64,000 bases of DNA from Azoarcus sp. DN11 (GCF_003628555.1 NZ_CP021731.1:620001-684000); one strand, 5' to 3'. Shown: positions 22,600 to 31,888, counted from the first letter of the stretch. The notes: generated by a model not told the origin, from the sequence alone. Program-made: numbers and translations.

Positions 22600-23559
22600 A
22601 TGGCTCTTACTGCTCAAGCTCAGGCTTTGCTGGAAATGGTTTATCGCGTCGGGGCGCCGCGCTTTCATGAACTCAGCGTGGCTCAGGCGAGGCATTCGTT
22701 CGACAAATTGCAGTTTGTATTCGGCGGCGAACCAGAGGCGGTTGCGTCCACAATGGAGGTGCCTATGGCGCGACCTGACGGGACCGCACTTTTGGCACGG
22801 TTGTATCGGCCGATAGCGGCCGACCCGAGCCAGGTCCTACCGGTGGTGATTTACTTTCACGGTGGCGGATGGTGCGTGGGGAGCGTGCAGAGCCATGATG
22901 TGCTTTGCCGGCAACTCGCCAACCGCTCGGGTTGCGCTGTGCTATCGGTGGATTATAGATTGGCTCCCGAACATCCCTTTCCTGCGGCTGTCGAGGACGC
23001 CGTGTTTGCCGTCGAATGGGCGCGGGAAAACGCGTCACGGCTGAGGGTGGATCCTCTCCGTATGGCTTTGGCTGGGGATAGCGCAGGAGGGACTCTTTCG
23101 ATTGTTGCGGCACTGATGCAGCGTGATCGCGGCGCGGACCCGCTGCGTTTCCTGTGCCTGATCTACCCGTGCACGGAAATCGTGAGTAGCCGCCTCTCGC
23201 GCGAGATTTACGGGTCGGGTTATTTTCTCGATCGCGAGAGTTTGGTTTGGTTTTTCGAGCGCTATCTGCCTGGTGGGAACACGGATGACTGGCAGGCCTC
23301 CCCCCTGAAGGCGGAATCTTTCAGGAATCTCCCGCCGATGCTGGTGGTTACCGCGGAGTGCGATCCGCTTCATGATGATGGTGTGGCGCTGGTTGAGCGT
23401 GTGCGCTCCGATGGGGGCAGGGTCGAACATCTCGAGGTTGAGGGGATGGTGCATGGTTTCCTTGCCTTGGGAACGTGGTTCCCCGAAGCACATGACGCGG
23501 TCGAACGTATTTCCGGGCGGCTGCGTCAGGGACTGGGTGAGGGGACGGATGCGGTATAA
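22600..23559 (+). CDS. Alpha/beta hydrolase, hormone-sensitive lipase (GDXG) family
   Basis: A carboxylesterase-like enzyme of 319 residues. The start MALTAQAQALLEMVYRVGAP is the typical family N-terminus; an upstream in-frame ATG at 22546 lacks a ribosome site. The oxyanion-hole motif HGGGW is near residue 87, DYRLAPEHPFPAAVEDA follows, and the nucleophile serine is in GDSAGG. The acid and base are probably the Asp of ECDPLHDDG and the His of MVHGFLALG. The substrate is unknown; relatives cleave short acyl esters. It follows the rRNA terminator and is slightly less GC-rich than its neighbours. It lies about 130 bases upstream of the sugar dehydrogenase gene on the same strand. Confidence 0.9.
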   Translation: MALTAQAQALLEMVYRVGAPRFHELSVAQARHSFDKLQFVFGGEPEAVASTMEVPMARPDGTALLARLYRPIAADPSQVLPVVIYFHGGGWCVGSVQSHDVLCRQLANRSGCAVLSVDYRLAPEHPFPAAVEDAVFAVEWARENASRLRVDPLRMALAGDSAGGTLSIVAALMQRDRGADPLRFLCLIYPCTEIVSSRLSREIYGSGYFLDRESLVWFFERYLPGGNTDDWQASPLKAESFRNLPPMLVVTAECDPLHDDGVALVERVRSDGGRVEHLEVEGMVHGFLALGTWFPEAHDAVERISGRLRQGLGEGTDAV

Positions 23560-23690
23560 GGAGACCGCTCGCAGTTGAAGGTGATGCTGCAGAACATGGC
23601 TTCCGGCGGGGCGAGGTGACTGCGTTGAGTGAAGGGTGGTGATCTCGCTGATTGGCCGGTTTATGTAAGTGTTTTTCAAGGGTGATATTC

Positions 23691-24971
23691 ATGACGACGG
23701 TCGCCGTTATTGGCCTGGGCTATGTCGGCCTGCCGCTTGCCGTGGAGTTCGGCAGAAAATTCAAGACCTTGGGCTTTGATCTTTCGGCCTCCAAGATCGC
23801 AGCATATCGCGAGCACAACGATCCAACCGGAGAGGTATCCCGCGAGGATTTACGCACGGCGACCATGCTTTCGTGCCATACGGATCCGCGCGTGATCGCG
23901 CAGGCGGATTTTGTTGTTGTCGCGGTTCCGACGCCGGTGGATCAGGCGCATCAGCCCGATTTTTCACCCCTGGTCGGCGCGTCGCGGACGGTTGGGCAGA
24001 ATCTGAAGCGCGGGGCAATCGTCGTGTTCGAATCGACGGTGTACCCCGGTGCGACCGAGGATGTCTGCATTCCGATCATCGAACGCGAATCCGGCCTGAA
24101 ATGGAAGGAGGGCTTTTTCGTCGGGTACTCCCCCGAACGCATCAACCCGGGCGACAAGGAGCGTACGGTCACGAAGATCACCAAGGTGGTTTCGGGCGAT
24201 ACCCCCGCCACGCTGGCAAAGGTCAGCGAAATGTACGGGGCCATTATCACTGCGGGGGTCTATCCGGCGAGTTCGATCAAGGTCGCGGAGGCGGCGAAGG
24301 TCATCGAAAACACGCAGCGGGACCTCAACATCGCATTGATGAATGAGTTGGCAGTGATTTTCCACAAGATGGATATCGACACGCTCGAGGTGCTTCAGGC
24401 CGCCGGGACGAAATGGAACTTCCTGCCGTTCCGCCCGGGCCTCGTCGGTGGGCACTGCATCGGCGTCGACCCCTATTATCTGACGCACAAGGCGGAAATG
24501 CTCGGGTACCACCCGGACGTGATCCTGGCGGGGCGGCGCATCAATGACGGGATGGGAAAATATATCGCCGAGCAGACGGTCAAGCAACTGATTCAGGCGG
24601 GGCACTCGGTGCGTGGTTGCGACGTCATTGTCATGGGGCTGACATTCAAGGAGAACTGCCCGGATCTTCGCAACAGCAAGGTCATCGACGTCATTCGCGA
24701 ACTGCGCAGCTTCGGCTGCAGGGTGCATGTCCATGACGCGGTTGCAGTATCGACAGAGGCCGAGCACGAGTATGGCGAGGCGCTCGTGCCGTGGGAGCAA
24801 CTGCCACGCGCGACGGCAATAGTCGCAGCCGTTTCCCACAAGGCTTATCTGGAAATGCCGCTCACGAAGATTTCCGAGAAATTGCTGCCGGACGGCATCT
24901 TCGTGGATGTGAAGTCGGCGTACGACCGGGATGCAATGGCGATGGCTGGTGTAACCGTGTGGCGACTCTAG
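23691..24971 (+). CDS. Nucleotide-sugar dehydrogenase (UDP-GlcNAc/UDP-GalNAc type, TviB/WbpA-like)
   Basis: A 426-residue NAD-dependent enzyme that oxidises the C6 hydroxyl of a UDP-sugar twice to give a uronic acid for surface polysaccharide. The N-terminal Rossmann motif VAVIGLGYVGLPLA (residues 4-17) is followed by VVAVPTPVD, VVFESTVYPGATEDVCIPIIE and GYSPERINPGD. The catalytic cysteine lies in GLVGGHCIGVDPYYL, and the C-terminal domain has GLTFKENCPDLRNSKVIDVI. These blocks fit the UDP-N-acetylhexosamine branch (TviB, WbpA, VipA) better than UDP-glucose dehydrogenase. No glycosyltransferase or export gene is adjacent, so it stands as an orphan in this window. Confidence 0.9.
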   Translation: MTTVAVIGLGYVGLPLAVEFGRKFKTLGFDLSASKIAAYREHNDPTGEVSREDLRTATMLSCHTDPRVIAQADFVVVAVPTPVDQAHQPDFSPLVGASRTVGQNLKRGAIVVFESTVYPGATEDVCIPIIERESGLKWKEGFFVGYSPERINPGDKERTVTKITKVVSGDTPATLAKVSEMYGAIITAGVYPASSIKVAEAAKVIENTQRDLNIALMNELAVIFHKMDIDTLEVLQAAGTKWNFLPFRPGLVGGHCIGVDPYYLTHKAEMLGYHPDVILAGRRINDGMGKYIAEQTVKQLIQAGHSVRGCDVIVMGLTFKENCPDLRNSKVIDVIRELRSFGCRVHVHDAVAVSTEAEHEYGEALVPWEQLPRATAIVAAVSHKAYLEMPLTKISEKLLPDGIFVDVKSAYDRDAMAMAGVTVWRL

Positions 24972-25125
24972 CGGGATTTGCCGCGTTCCATCTGCACTCC
25001 CGTGCAGAAGTCCGTGATGGGGTGCGGAGTGCTGTGCCCGCCGCCTCCATTTGCAGGAAGGCGCACTGTCCGCGGTCACGGTCGTGTGCCCGTGTCGCAT
25101 CCGCTATTGATGGGTGTCCGCCGAT

Positions 25126-25200
25126 TGGTCCCCCCGACAGGAATCGAACCTGTATCTAGCGCTTAGGAGGCGCTCGTTCTATCCATTGAACTACAGGGAG
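25126..25200 (-). tRNA. tRNA-Arg (CCT)
   Basis: On the minus strand this is a 75-base cloverleaf. The acceptor CTCCCTG pairs with CGGGGGG using two G-U wobbles. The anticodon loop is CTCCTAA with anticodon CCT, the T-arm is CAGGTTCGATTCCTG, and CCA is encoded. The gene lies downstream of the recombinase-family gene on the same strand. The 154-base gap at 24972-25125 shows no gene. Confidence 0.93.
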
Positions 25201-25264
25201 AAGCGTGCAATTCTATCCGGTTGCGCGCCGAGCACCAAGCCTGCCGATTGGGCGGGACGACGAT

Positions 25265-27310
25265 TCAGGAGCCGAGTGTGCCGATCTCCTTTGCGGTGTC
25301 GCGTTGCTCCGGGGTGAGTTGGTTGCGGGGCGGGAAGAAGAAATCCTGCGGGCGGGCAAGAAAGCGTCGGAGGGTCATCCACACGAGCGTTCGGCCCTGT
25401 GCAAAGGTGATGCGGCGCGCGCGCATCGCCACATAGAGCGTCAGGGAGAAGCTTACGGCAAGGTTTGTCAGGCCGATGAGCGCGATGCCGCCGGCGGCGA
25501 GGGCTGCCGCTTTCCACCCGAGGGCGAAGTCCAGGCCGACGCTGGCGTAGCCGACATAGGCCGAGGAGAAGGCGATGTGGCGGATGTCGAGGGGAAGGCC
25601 CAGGAGTACGCCGAGGGCGGTGACGCCGCCGAGGAGGAAGCCGAAGAAGAAGTTGCCCGCGAGGACTCCGAGGTTGTTCTCCACATAGGCAGCGATGCGC
25701 TCCATGCGCCTGGCGCCGAGGAGGAGACGAGGCCAGCGCAGCTGCAGGAGGCGATCCGGAATCCGCCCGTAGGCGCAAAGATTGTCGTAGTAGCCAGAGA
25801 TGAGTCCGGACAGGAAGAGGCACACCCCGGCAAGTGCCGCAAAGAAGACGGCTCCGCCGACGGGATCGATCTCGTCGAGCAGCACGCGGGCCTTCTCCGG
25901 GGAGACGAAATGCGCCCCGGTGGTGGCATGAACGATCACGCCGAGCACGGTCGCCACGGGAATCGCGATGCCGATGTTGCCGACGATGGCGGCCAGTTGG
26001 CTGCGAATCGTGCGCGCAATCAGTTCGACCAGATTGTCGAGATCGCGCGTCTTGCCACGGGTTTCGCCGATCGAGGCGGCGATCGCGTTGGCCGTCATCG
26101 CCGGCTGCTTGGTGGCGACGGTGCCGCCGATGACGTGGATGATGACGAATCCGATGCCGTAGTTCAGGCAGAAGGTCAGCGCAGCGGTGAGCGGCGCATT
26201 GCCCTGTTTGGCGAGCACCAGCTTGAATGCGGCCATCAGTGCGATGATGAATCCGCCGAGTGCGGCCGAACCCAGGATGCCGAAATATTCGCGGCGCGTC
26301 GCGGTGATGTAGTGCTCGCCGGTCTTGCTGGCGCTTTCGGTCATGCGCCGCGACAGCAGTTCGACGTTCTTGCCGAGATAGTCGGAAAGCCGGTGCTTGC
26401 GGCATTCTGCGCGCACCAGTTCCTTGAACAGGGCGACGATCTGCGGGGCGACATCCGCGAGCATGCGGCGTTTGCGCAGGCCGGCCAGCAGATGTACCAG
26501 GCGGCCCATGCGGCGCAGGTGCTGTTGAAGGCGTTCGAGTTTGAATGTCAGGGTGAGGCTGGTGCCGAGCTTGGCGGCGCGGCGCCGGATGCGCTGCAGG
26601 ACCTCGTCGCACTGGTCGAGCATGACCTGGACGTGTTTCTCGTCTTCCACGAGCGTCGACGAGGTTGCCCACCACTGCGCGTAGTGCCTGATGTAAGCGA
26701 CCAGTTCGGCGTTCTGCGCAAGGAAGACGGACTCGTGTTCTTCGAGGTCGGGATCGATGCGGATGAACTCGGGGTCGAGGCCGATCGCGCTGGCGTGGTA
26801 GGACAGTACGCGCAGCGCCTCCAGGATTTCGGCGATGGCGCCGGGCAGTTCACGGCCATCGATTTCCGATACGGGCGTTTCGTTGCCGAGGACCGTGCAG
26901 ATGAGTTCGCACCACAGTTCGTCGGAAACGGCATTGACCCACACTTCGTCGTCGGGCCGCCAGAACAGGACGGCGAGCACGTCCTTCATGTAGGCGGTGT
27001 CGATGTAGTCGGGCAGGAGCCGGCCGGAGATGCGCCGCGCCGTTTCGGAGAAAAATCCCGTCGATGGCAGCAGGCCGGACGACGCGTACAGCGAGACCTG
27101 TTTGCGCTCGCGGAACATCCGGCGGAACGCGTCCGACAGGCGTTGCCGCAGCGCCGGACGCGATTTGAGCATATCGATCAGCCGCAGCAGCCGGGTTTCC
27201 GCGCCCGCCGTGTCGTTCGCCCGGGGCGGGCGCAAGTGTCCGATGAGGGCTTTCCACTGCGCGAGTTCGTCGTATTCCGGGTTCCCCAGCTGTTCTAGCA
27301 GTCGATCCAT
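25265..27310 (-). CDS. 'Site-specific recombinase' family polytopic membrane protein (Gcr-like)
   Basis: About 681 residues. The N-terminal 350 residues are soluble and helical. The C-terminal half carries several strong membrane segments (GILGSAALGGFIIALMAAF, LNYGIGFVIIHVIGGTVA, VGGAVFFAALAGVCLFLSGL, NFFFGFLLGGVTALGVLLG and others). I recognise the family historically named site-specific recombinase after a gonococcal gene, but I see no serine or tyrosine recombinase catalytic motif and the topology argues against a DNA recombinase. The start is either ATG 27310 (MDRLLEQL, with AGGAAA upstream) or ATG 27340. It is divergent from uup. The true function is unknown. Confidence 0.8.
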   Translation of the reverse strand: MDRLLEQLGNPEYDELAQWKALIGHLRPPRANDTAGAETRLLRLIDMLKSRPALRQRLSDAFRRMFRERKQVSLYASSGLLPSTGFFSETARRISGRLLPDYIDTAYMKDVLAVLFWRPDDEVWVNAVSDELWCELICTVLGNETPVSEIDGRELPGAIAEILEALRVLSYHASAIGLDPEFIRIDPDLEEHESVFLAQNAELVAYIRHYAQWWATSSTLVEDEKHVQVMLDQCDEVLQRIRRRAAKLGTSLTLTFKLERLQQHLRRMGRLVHLLAGLRKRRMLADVAPQIVALFKELVRAECRKHRLSDYLGKNVELLSRRMTESASKTGEHYITATRREYFGILGSAALGGFIIALMAAFKLVLAKQGNAPLTAALTFCLNYGIGFVIIHVIGGTVATKQPAMTANAIAASIGETRGKTRDLDNLVELIARTIRSQLAAIVGNIGIAIPVATVLGVIVHATTGAHFVSPEKARVLLDEIDPVGGAVFFAALAGVCLFLSGLISGYYDNLCAYGRIPDRLLQLRWPRLLLGARRMERIAAYVENNLGVLAGNFFFGFLLGGVTALGVLLGLPLDIRHIAFSSAYVGYASVGLDFALGWKAAALAAGGIALIGLTNLAVSFSLTLYVAMRARRITFAQGRTLVWMTLRRFLARPQDFFFPPRNQLTPEQRDTAKEIGTLGS

Positions 27311-27426
27311 GCAGTTTCGTTTTCCTGTCGCCTTCGTCATGTCATGCTGCGCTGCGCAAAAATCAGCGCGCCCGCCATCTTATCAGCCCGCTAAAATGCG
27401 GATCCCGCTTCGCGAGTAACAATCCA

Positions 27427-29334
27427 ATGCCGCTTCTGTCTGTCGAAAATGCCTGCCTTGCGTTCGGCCACGTCGATCTGCTCGATCACGCCGAATTCCA
27501 GCTCGATGGCGGGGAGCGGGTCGCCTTGATCGGACGCAACGGCTCGGGCAAGTCCAGCCTGCTGAAGGCGCTGGCCGGGCAGGCTGCGCTCGATGACGGG
27601 TCGGTGTGGCGCCAGTCCGGCCTCAAGGTGGCGTATGTGCCGCAGGAGGCGGATTTTCCGCTCGATCGCGACGTCTTCGCGACGATTGCCGATGGTCTGG
27701 GAGACGCTGCACGCCTGCTCGTCGAGTATCACGACGCGATGCATGCGGTGGCCGAGTCCGCGAGCGCGGAGGCGCTGGCACGGCTGGACGCCTTGCAGCA
27801 TGCGGTGGATGCGGCCGACGCGTGGCGGCTCAATCAGCGCGTGGACGAGGTCATCGTCCGCCTCGCGCTGCCGGGCGAGGCGCTGGTTTCGAGCCTGTCG
27901 GGCGGCGGGGTGAAGCGCGTGGCGCTCGCGCGGGCGCTCGTCTCGGAACCCGATCTGCTGCTGGTCGACGAACCGACGAACCATCTCGACCTCGATGGCA
28001 TCCTCTGGCTCGAATCGCTGATCCGCGACTTTCGCGGTGCGGTGATCGTGATCACGCACGACCGGGTGTTTCTCGACAACGTCGCGACGCGCATCGTCGA
28101 GCTCGACCGCGGCCGCCTGAGCAGCTACCCCGGTCGATTCAGCGATTACCAGCGCCGCAAGGCGGAGGAGCTCGATGCCGAGGCCAAGGCCAACGCACGC
28201 TTCGACAAGGTTCTCGCGCAGGAGGAGGTGTGGATCCGCAAGGGCGTCGAGGCGCGCCGGACCCGCAACGAGGGGCGCGTCCGGCGACTCGAGGCGTTGC
28301 GGCGCGATCGTGCCGCCCGGCGCGATCGCCTGGGCAACGTGAAGCTCGCGGTGGACAAGGGCGAGCAGAGCGGCCAGATGGTTGCCGAGCTGACCGACGT
28401 CACCAAGCGTTTCGGCGACCGCGCGGTGGTGCGCGATTTTTCCACCCGCATCATGCGCGGCGACCGCGTCGGCCTGATCGGGCCGAACGGTGCGGGCAAG
28501 ACCACGCTGCTCAAGCTCATCCTCGGCGAGATCGCGCCCGACGGCGGCACCGTGCGCCGCGGCACACGCCAGACCGTCGCCTATTTCGACCAGTTGCGTG
28601 CCCAACTCGACCCCGAACTGCCGCTGACCGAAGTCATCAGCCCGGGCTCGGATTTCGTCGAGATCGGCGGCGAACGCAAGCATGTCATCGGCTACCTGGG
28701 CGATTTCCTGTTCGCGCCGCAGCGCGCCCGCTCGCCGGTGAAGTCCCTGTCGGGCGGCGAGCGCAACCGACTCCTGCTCGCGCGCCTGTTTGCACGGCCG
28801 GCGAACGTCATGGTGCTCGACGAGCCGACCAACGACCTCGATATCGAAACGCTCGACCTGCTCGAAGAGCTGCTTGCGGGTTACGACGGCACGCTTTTCC
28901 TCGTCAGCCACGATCGCGCCTTCCTCGACAACGTCGTGACCCAGGTGATCGCGGCCGAGGGCGACGGACGCTGGGGCGAGTATGCCGGTGGCTATGCGGA
29001 CTGGCAGCGGGTGAGGCATGCCGCCGCCGAGCGCGAGGCCGAGGAAGCAAAGGCCGCTACGCCGAAGCCTGCCGCTCCGGCCGCGGCCAAACCCGCGGCA
29101 GCGAAAAGCGGGAAACTCACGTTCAACGAGAAGCGCGAACTCGATGCCCTGCCCGATCGCATTGCCGCGCTCGAGGCCGAGCAGACCGCATTGCATGTAC
29201 GCATGGCGGATCCCGCGTTGTATCAGCAGGCGCCGCAGGAAGTTGCCCGCATCAAGGCGCGGCTCGATGAGCTCGACGGCGAGATCGAAGCAGCGCTCGC
29301 CCGCTGGGAGGCACTGGAAAGTCGCGCCGGCTGA
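27427..29334 (+). CDS. uup: ABC-F family ATPase Uup
   Basis: A 635-residue protein with two ABC ATPase domains and no membrane segment. Domain 1 has Walker A GRNGSGKSS, signature LSGGG and LLLVDEPTNHLDLDG. Domain 2 has Walker A GPNGAGKTT, signature LSGGE and VMVLDEPTNDLDIETLD. A C-terminal Ala/Pro/Lys linker leads into a coiled coil (about 575-635, ALPDRIAALEAEQTALHVRM), the feature that marks Uup rather than Ettl/EttA. ABC-F proteins of this type act on ribosomes; Uup is also linked to precise transposon excision and branched-DNA handling. The first signature is LSGGG rather than LSGGQ, a common ABC-F variation. Confidence 0.93.
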   Translation: MPLLSVENACLAFGHVDLLDHAEFQLDGGERVALIGRNGSGKSSLLKALAGQAALDDGSVWRQSGLKVAYVPQEADFPLDRDVFATIADGLGDAARLLVEYHDAMHAVAESASAEALARLDALQHAVDAADAWRLNQRVDEVIVRLALPGEALVSSLSGGGVKRVALARALVSEPDLLLVDEPTNHLDLDGILWLESLIRDFRGAVIVITHDRVFLDNVATRIVELDRGRLSSYPGRFSDYQRRKAEELDAEAKANARFDKVLAQEEVWIRKGVEARRTRNEGRVRRLEALRRDRAARRDRLGNVKLAVDKGEQSGQMVAELTDVTKRFGDRAVVRDFSTRIMRGDRVGLIGPNGAGKTTLLKLILGEIAPDGGTVRRGTRQTVAYFDQLRAQLDPELPLTEVISPGSDFVEIGGERKHVIGYLGDFLFAPQRARSPVKSLSGGERNRLLLARLFARPANVMVLDEPTNDLDIETLDLLEELLAGYDGTLFLVSHDRAFLDNVVTQVIAAEGDGRWGEYAGGYADWQRVRHAAAEREAEEAKAATPKPAAPAAAKPAAAKSGKLTFNEKRELDALPDRIAALEAEQTALHVRMADPALYQQAPQEVARIKARLDELDGEIEAALARWEALESRAG

Positions 29335-29343
29335 CGCGACCGT

Positions 29344-30252
29344 TCAGCGTGTGACGCCGACGATGCCGCTGAGCCAGGACGCCGCGGCGGCGCAGGCGAA
29401 GAATACGGCGACGTGATAGGCCGACCACCAGCGGTAGCGCGCCGCGAGGCGGTCGGGATCGAGGTCGGAGATCAGGAACAGCGACTTCGACGCGGGTTTG
29501 CGCACGACATGCGCCTCGGGGGCGGACAGGATCTCGTCCCGCAGCTTCGTGACTTCCCGCCGGGCCTGGCTGCGCGCGAGTTCCCATTCGCGCAGGTCGA
29601 TTTCGCCGTCGCCGTCGAGGTCGAAGCGTTCCAGCAGGGCCTTGCGGTCCGATTTCCAGTGGTCGAGCAGTTCGCGCGTCTGTCGCCCGATGTCGAACTC
29701 GGGTGCGACGCTGCCGAGCGTCGCAAAGTCGCCCAGCACATAGATGCGGTCCCGGTCGATCAGGCACCACTGGGTGTGGCGCGTGTCGCCCCGGGTGCAG
29801 GTTTCCTGCCGGCGCACCATCATGTCCGCGCCTTCGGGATCCACCGCGCACGCGCCGCTGCCGTCGTCGAGGAGGAAGGAGGCGTCGCTCTCGTCCGTCG
29901 ACACGTGGCGCCACTTGCCGTCGCTCTCGCGACGTTCGGTGCGCACGCGGTACCACAGCACGGGCAGGCCATTGACCGGTGACAGCAGCGGGGTGCCGTC
30001 GAGCGGACGACCGCGTCCGCGCAGCTCGACGTAGCCCTGCGCGGCGGACGCAATGCGCGATGTCGGCGTATCGGCGATCACGCGTGCCGTCCGGATCGAG
30101 CGCAACCAGCCGTAGAGGCTGCTGGCGGCCAGAAGACCGATGCCAAACCCCCATCCCTTGCCGGGGGCAGTCTTGGCGATGAGGGCAACGGTCAGGAGCT
30201 GCAGCGTCGGCAGCGTGACGTTCGCGACGTCCCGGCGCAGGCGGGTCAGCAT
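29344..30252 (-). CDS. GIDE-domain (E3 ubiquitin ligase-like) membrane protein with EF-hand
   Basis: A 302-residue protein. It has hydrophobic segments near residues 12-50 and at the C-terminus (YHVAVFFACAAAASWLSGIVG). Between them is a GIDE-like region (VELRGRGRPLDGTPLLSPVNGLPVLWYRVRTERRE, then DDGSGACAVDPEGADMM). These bacterial proteins share the GIDE domain of eukaryotic MAPL/MULAN but lack a RING, so they are not expected to be ligases. It also carries a canonical EF-hand loop, DLDGDGEIDLREWE, which should bind Ca2+. The gene lies 37 bases downstream of a lemA gene on the same strand, a recurring bacterial pairing. The molecular role is unknown. Confidence 0.8.
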   Translation of the reverse strand: MLTRLRRDVANVTLPTLQLLTVALIAKTAPGKGWGFGIGLLAASSLYGWLRSIRTARVIADTPTSRIASAAQGYVELRGRGRPLDGTPLLSPVNGLPVLWYRVRTERRESDGKWRHVSTDESDASFLLDDGSGACAVDPEGADMMVRRQETCTRGDTRHTQWCLIDRDRIYVLGDFATLGSVAPEFDIGRQTRELLDHWKSDRKALLERFDLDGDGEIDLREWELARSQARREVTKLRDEILSAPEAHVVRKPASKSLFLISDLDPDRLAARYRWWSAYHVAVFFACAAAASWLSGIVGVTR

Positions 30253-30289
30253 GCGGCGGTCGGGGGCGCGCCGTGGGACGACGGTGCGA

Positions 30290-30865
30290 TCACGTGCCGA
30301 ACAGGGCCTTCAGGTCGACGTCGGATTTTTCCGCGTTCGCGAAGACGAGGAGCGGCTTCGATTCGAACTGGAACATCTGTGCGACGAAGGCATCGGGGAA
30401 CTGCTCGATGCGGACGTTGTGCAGATTGACCGATTCGTTGTACCACTCGCGGCGATCCGCGATGCCGTTTTCCAGCGCCGTGATGCGCGTTTGCAACTGC
30501 ATGAAGTGCTCGTTGGCACGCAGCTCCGGATACGCCTCGGCAACGGCGAAAATCTGTCCGAGCCCGGTCCGCAGCATGCCTTCCGCCTTGCCCAGCGCGG
30601 CGACGTCCTGCTGCGCGCGCGCACTGGCAATCCGTGCGCGTGCTTCCGTCACCCGCTGCAGGGTTTCCTGTTCGAACTGCTTGTATTGCCGGCACACTTC
30701 GACCAGCTTGGGCAATTCGTCGTGGCGCTGCTTGAGCAGAACGTCGATGTTCGCCCACGCCTTGGCGATGTTGTGCTTGAGCCGGACCAGACCGTTATAG
30801 ACGACGATCGCATACAGCAGGGCGAGGACCAGTGCCCCGAGCGCGATGGCTGCGGACATGCTCAT
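30290..30865 (-). CDS. lemA: LemA family protein
   Basis: A 191-residue membrane-anchored protein. The start MSMSAAIALGALVLALLYAIVVYNGLVRLKHN follows AGGGGAGAAATCACA and gives one N-terminal membrane segment. The conserved LemA core is KHNIAKAWANIDVLLKQRHDELPKLVEVCRQY, and AYPELRANEHFMQLQTRITALENGIADRREWYNESVNLHNVRIEQFP follows; it is mostly helical with an outside N-terminus in the known fold. The C-terminus ends in PLLVFANAEKSDVDLKALFGT. The upstream open frame to 31318 is antisense shadow of the HDOD gene region and not part of the gene. Paired with the GIDE-domain gene. Role in envelope biology is suspected only. Confidence 0.92.
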   Translation of the reverse strand: MSMSAAIALGALVLALLYAIVVYNGLVRLKHNIAKAWANIDVLLKQRHDELPKLVEVCRQYKQFEQETLQRVTEARARIASARAQQDVAALGKAEGMLRTGLGQIFAVAEAYPELRANEHFMQLQTRITALENGIADRREWYNESVNLHNVRIEQFPDAFVAQMFQFESKPLLVFANAEKSDVDLKALFGT

Positions 30866-30936
30866 TGTGATTTCTCCCCTTGTTGCGACGGCATGATATA
30901 CGCAATCCGGGTCCGTCGAGGACGGACCCTCGGGAC

Positions 30937-31791
30937 TCAGGTTGCGGGCGGGAAGAAGCGGTGGAGGTCTTCGGCCGGGGCGCCGAGCCGTGCGAGCAGC
31001 AGTTCCGGGCTCAGGTGCACCAGTTCGCTCAGTTCGGCGATGTCGTCGGGAAGGGCGTCGTTGTCCCAGCCCGATTGCAGGTGACGTGCAACGGCGTTTG
31101 CGAGCAGCACGTTGCGCACGCGCGGATTGCCCGCCTGGCCTGCATCCATCAGCGTGACGAGCAATTCCGGCAGTTTCCACGCGCGTACCAGCCCTTCCTG
31201 GATCTGGTGGGCCGTGACGCCGAAGACCGACCGCTGCGCGTCGGAACGGCGCAGCCAGCGGTTCGCGCGCTGCATTTCGAACACCCGCTGCGTCATCGCC
31301 GGTGCAAACGTCCAGCACATGATCTCGACGGCGTCCATCAACAGGGCCGCGACGGTGATCTCGTCCACGTCGAGGTCATGGCGCAGGATCGCCCAGTCGC
31401 GCGCAAGATGGGCGGCGCGTCGCGCACGGCCTATCGTTCTCAACACCCCGACCAGCGCCTGGGGGTGAGCGGCCAGGCGCTCTTCCACCGTGCCCAGTCT
31501 GGAAAAGGCCTCGAAGAACGGGGTGACGCCCATCATCATGATGGCCCGTTCTATCGTCGTGATGTCGTGATTCTGCTTCGGCCCGCGTCGGGCCTGGAGG
31601 GTGGTCAGCACCTTCAGGGTCATCAGCGGGTCCGCAATCACGACGGCCGCGACCTGCCTGCCGCCGGTCGAGTCGTGGGCCGCAAGCGCCCCGAATTCCT
31701 GCACGGTCCGGTGCAGCACGGGCACATCCTGTGCCGACAGGAAATCCACATACGCGTCGGCCGATGCGAACGGGGTATCGATGAAGGTCAT
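30937..31791 (-). CDS. HDOD domain-containing protein
   Basis: A 284-residue soluble protein consisting almost entirely of an HDOD domain, a degenerate relative of HD phosphohydrolases used as a signalling scaffold. Family landmarks are DVPVLHRTVQEFGALAAHDSTGGRQVAAVVIADPLMTLKVL near the N-terminus, TTIERAIMMMGVTPFFEAFSRL, and LLMDAVEIMCWTFAPAM. The HD metal ligands are not retained as a catalytic set. There is no receiver, GGDEF or EAL domain attached. It is transcribed towards lemA with a 71-base gap, so the two could share a transcript. The target is unknown. Confidence 0.88.
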   Translation of the reverse strand: MTFIDTPFASADAYVDFLSAQDVPVLHRTVQEFGALAAHDSTGGRQVAAVVIADPLMTLKVLTTLQARRGPKQNHDITTIERAIMMMGVTPFFEAFSRLGTVEERLAAHPQALVGVLRTIGRARRAAHLARDWAILRHDLDVDEITVAALLMDAVEIMCWTFAPAMTQRVFEMQRANRWLRRSDAQRSVFGVTAHQIQEGLVRAWKLPELLVTLMDAGQAGNPRVRNVLLANAVARHLQSGWDNDALPDDIAELSELVHLSPELLLARLGAPAEDLHRFFPPAT

Positions 31792-31888
31792 GGGTGTCCC
31801 CGGGGGGCAGGTATGTCCATTATCGGCAGGAGAAAGGGGGAAATGAAGGGCAGGCAGCGATTGCCGCGGGCGCCTTCGGCTAATTGGC

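Noticed and set aside
25126..25264. Integration site (att) at tRNA-Arg with a neighbouring 'recombinase' gene
   Set aside because: The neighbouring protein is a membrane protein without integrase motifs, and no duplicated tRNA 3' segment was found in the window.
28720..28760. Uup as a drug-resistance ABC-F protein
   Set aside because: The C-terminal coiled coil and overall length fit Uup; no features of antibiotic-resistance ABC-F proteins were evident.
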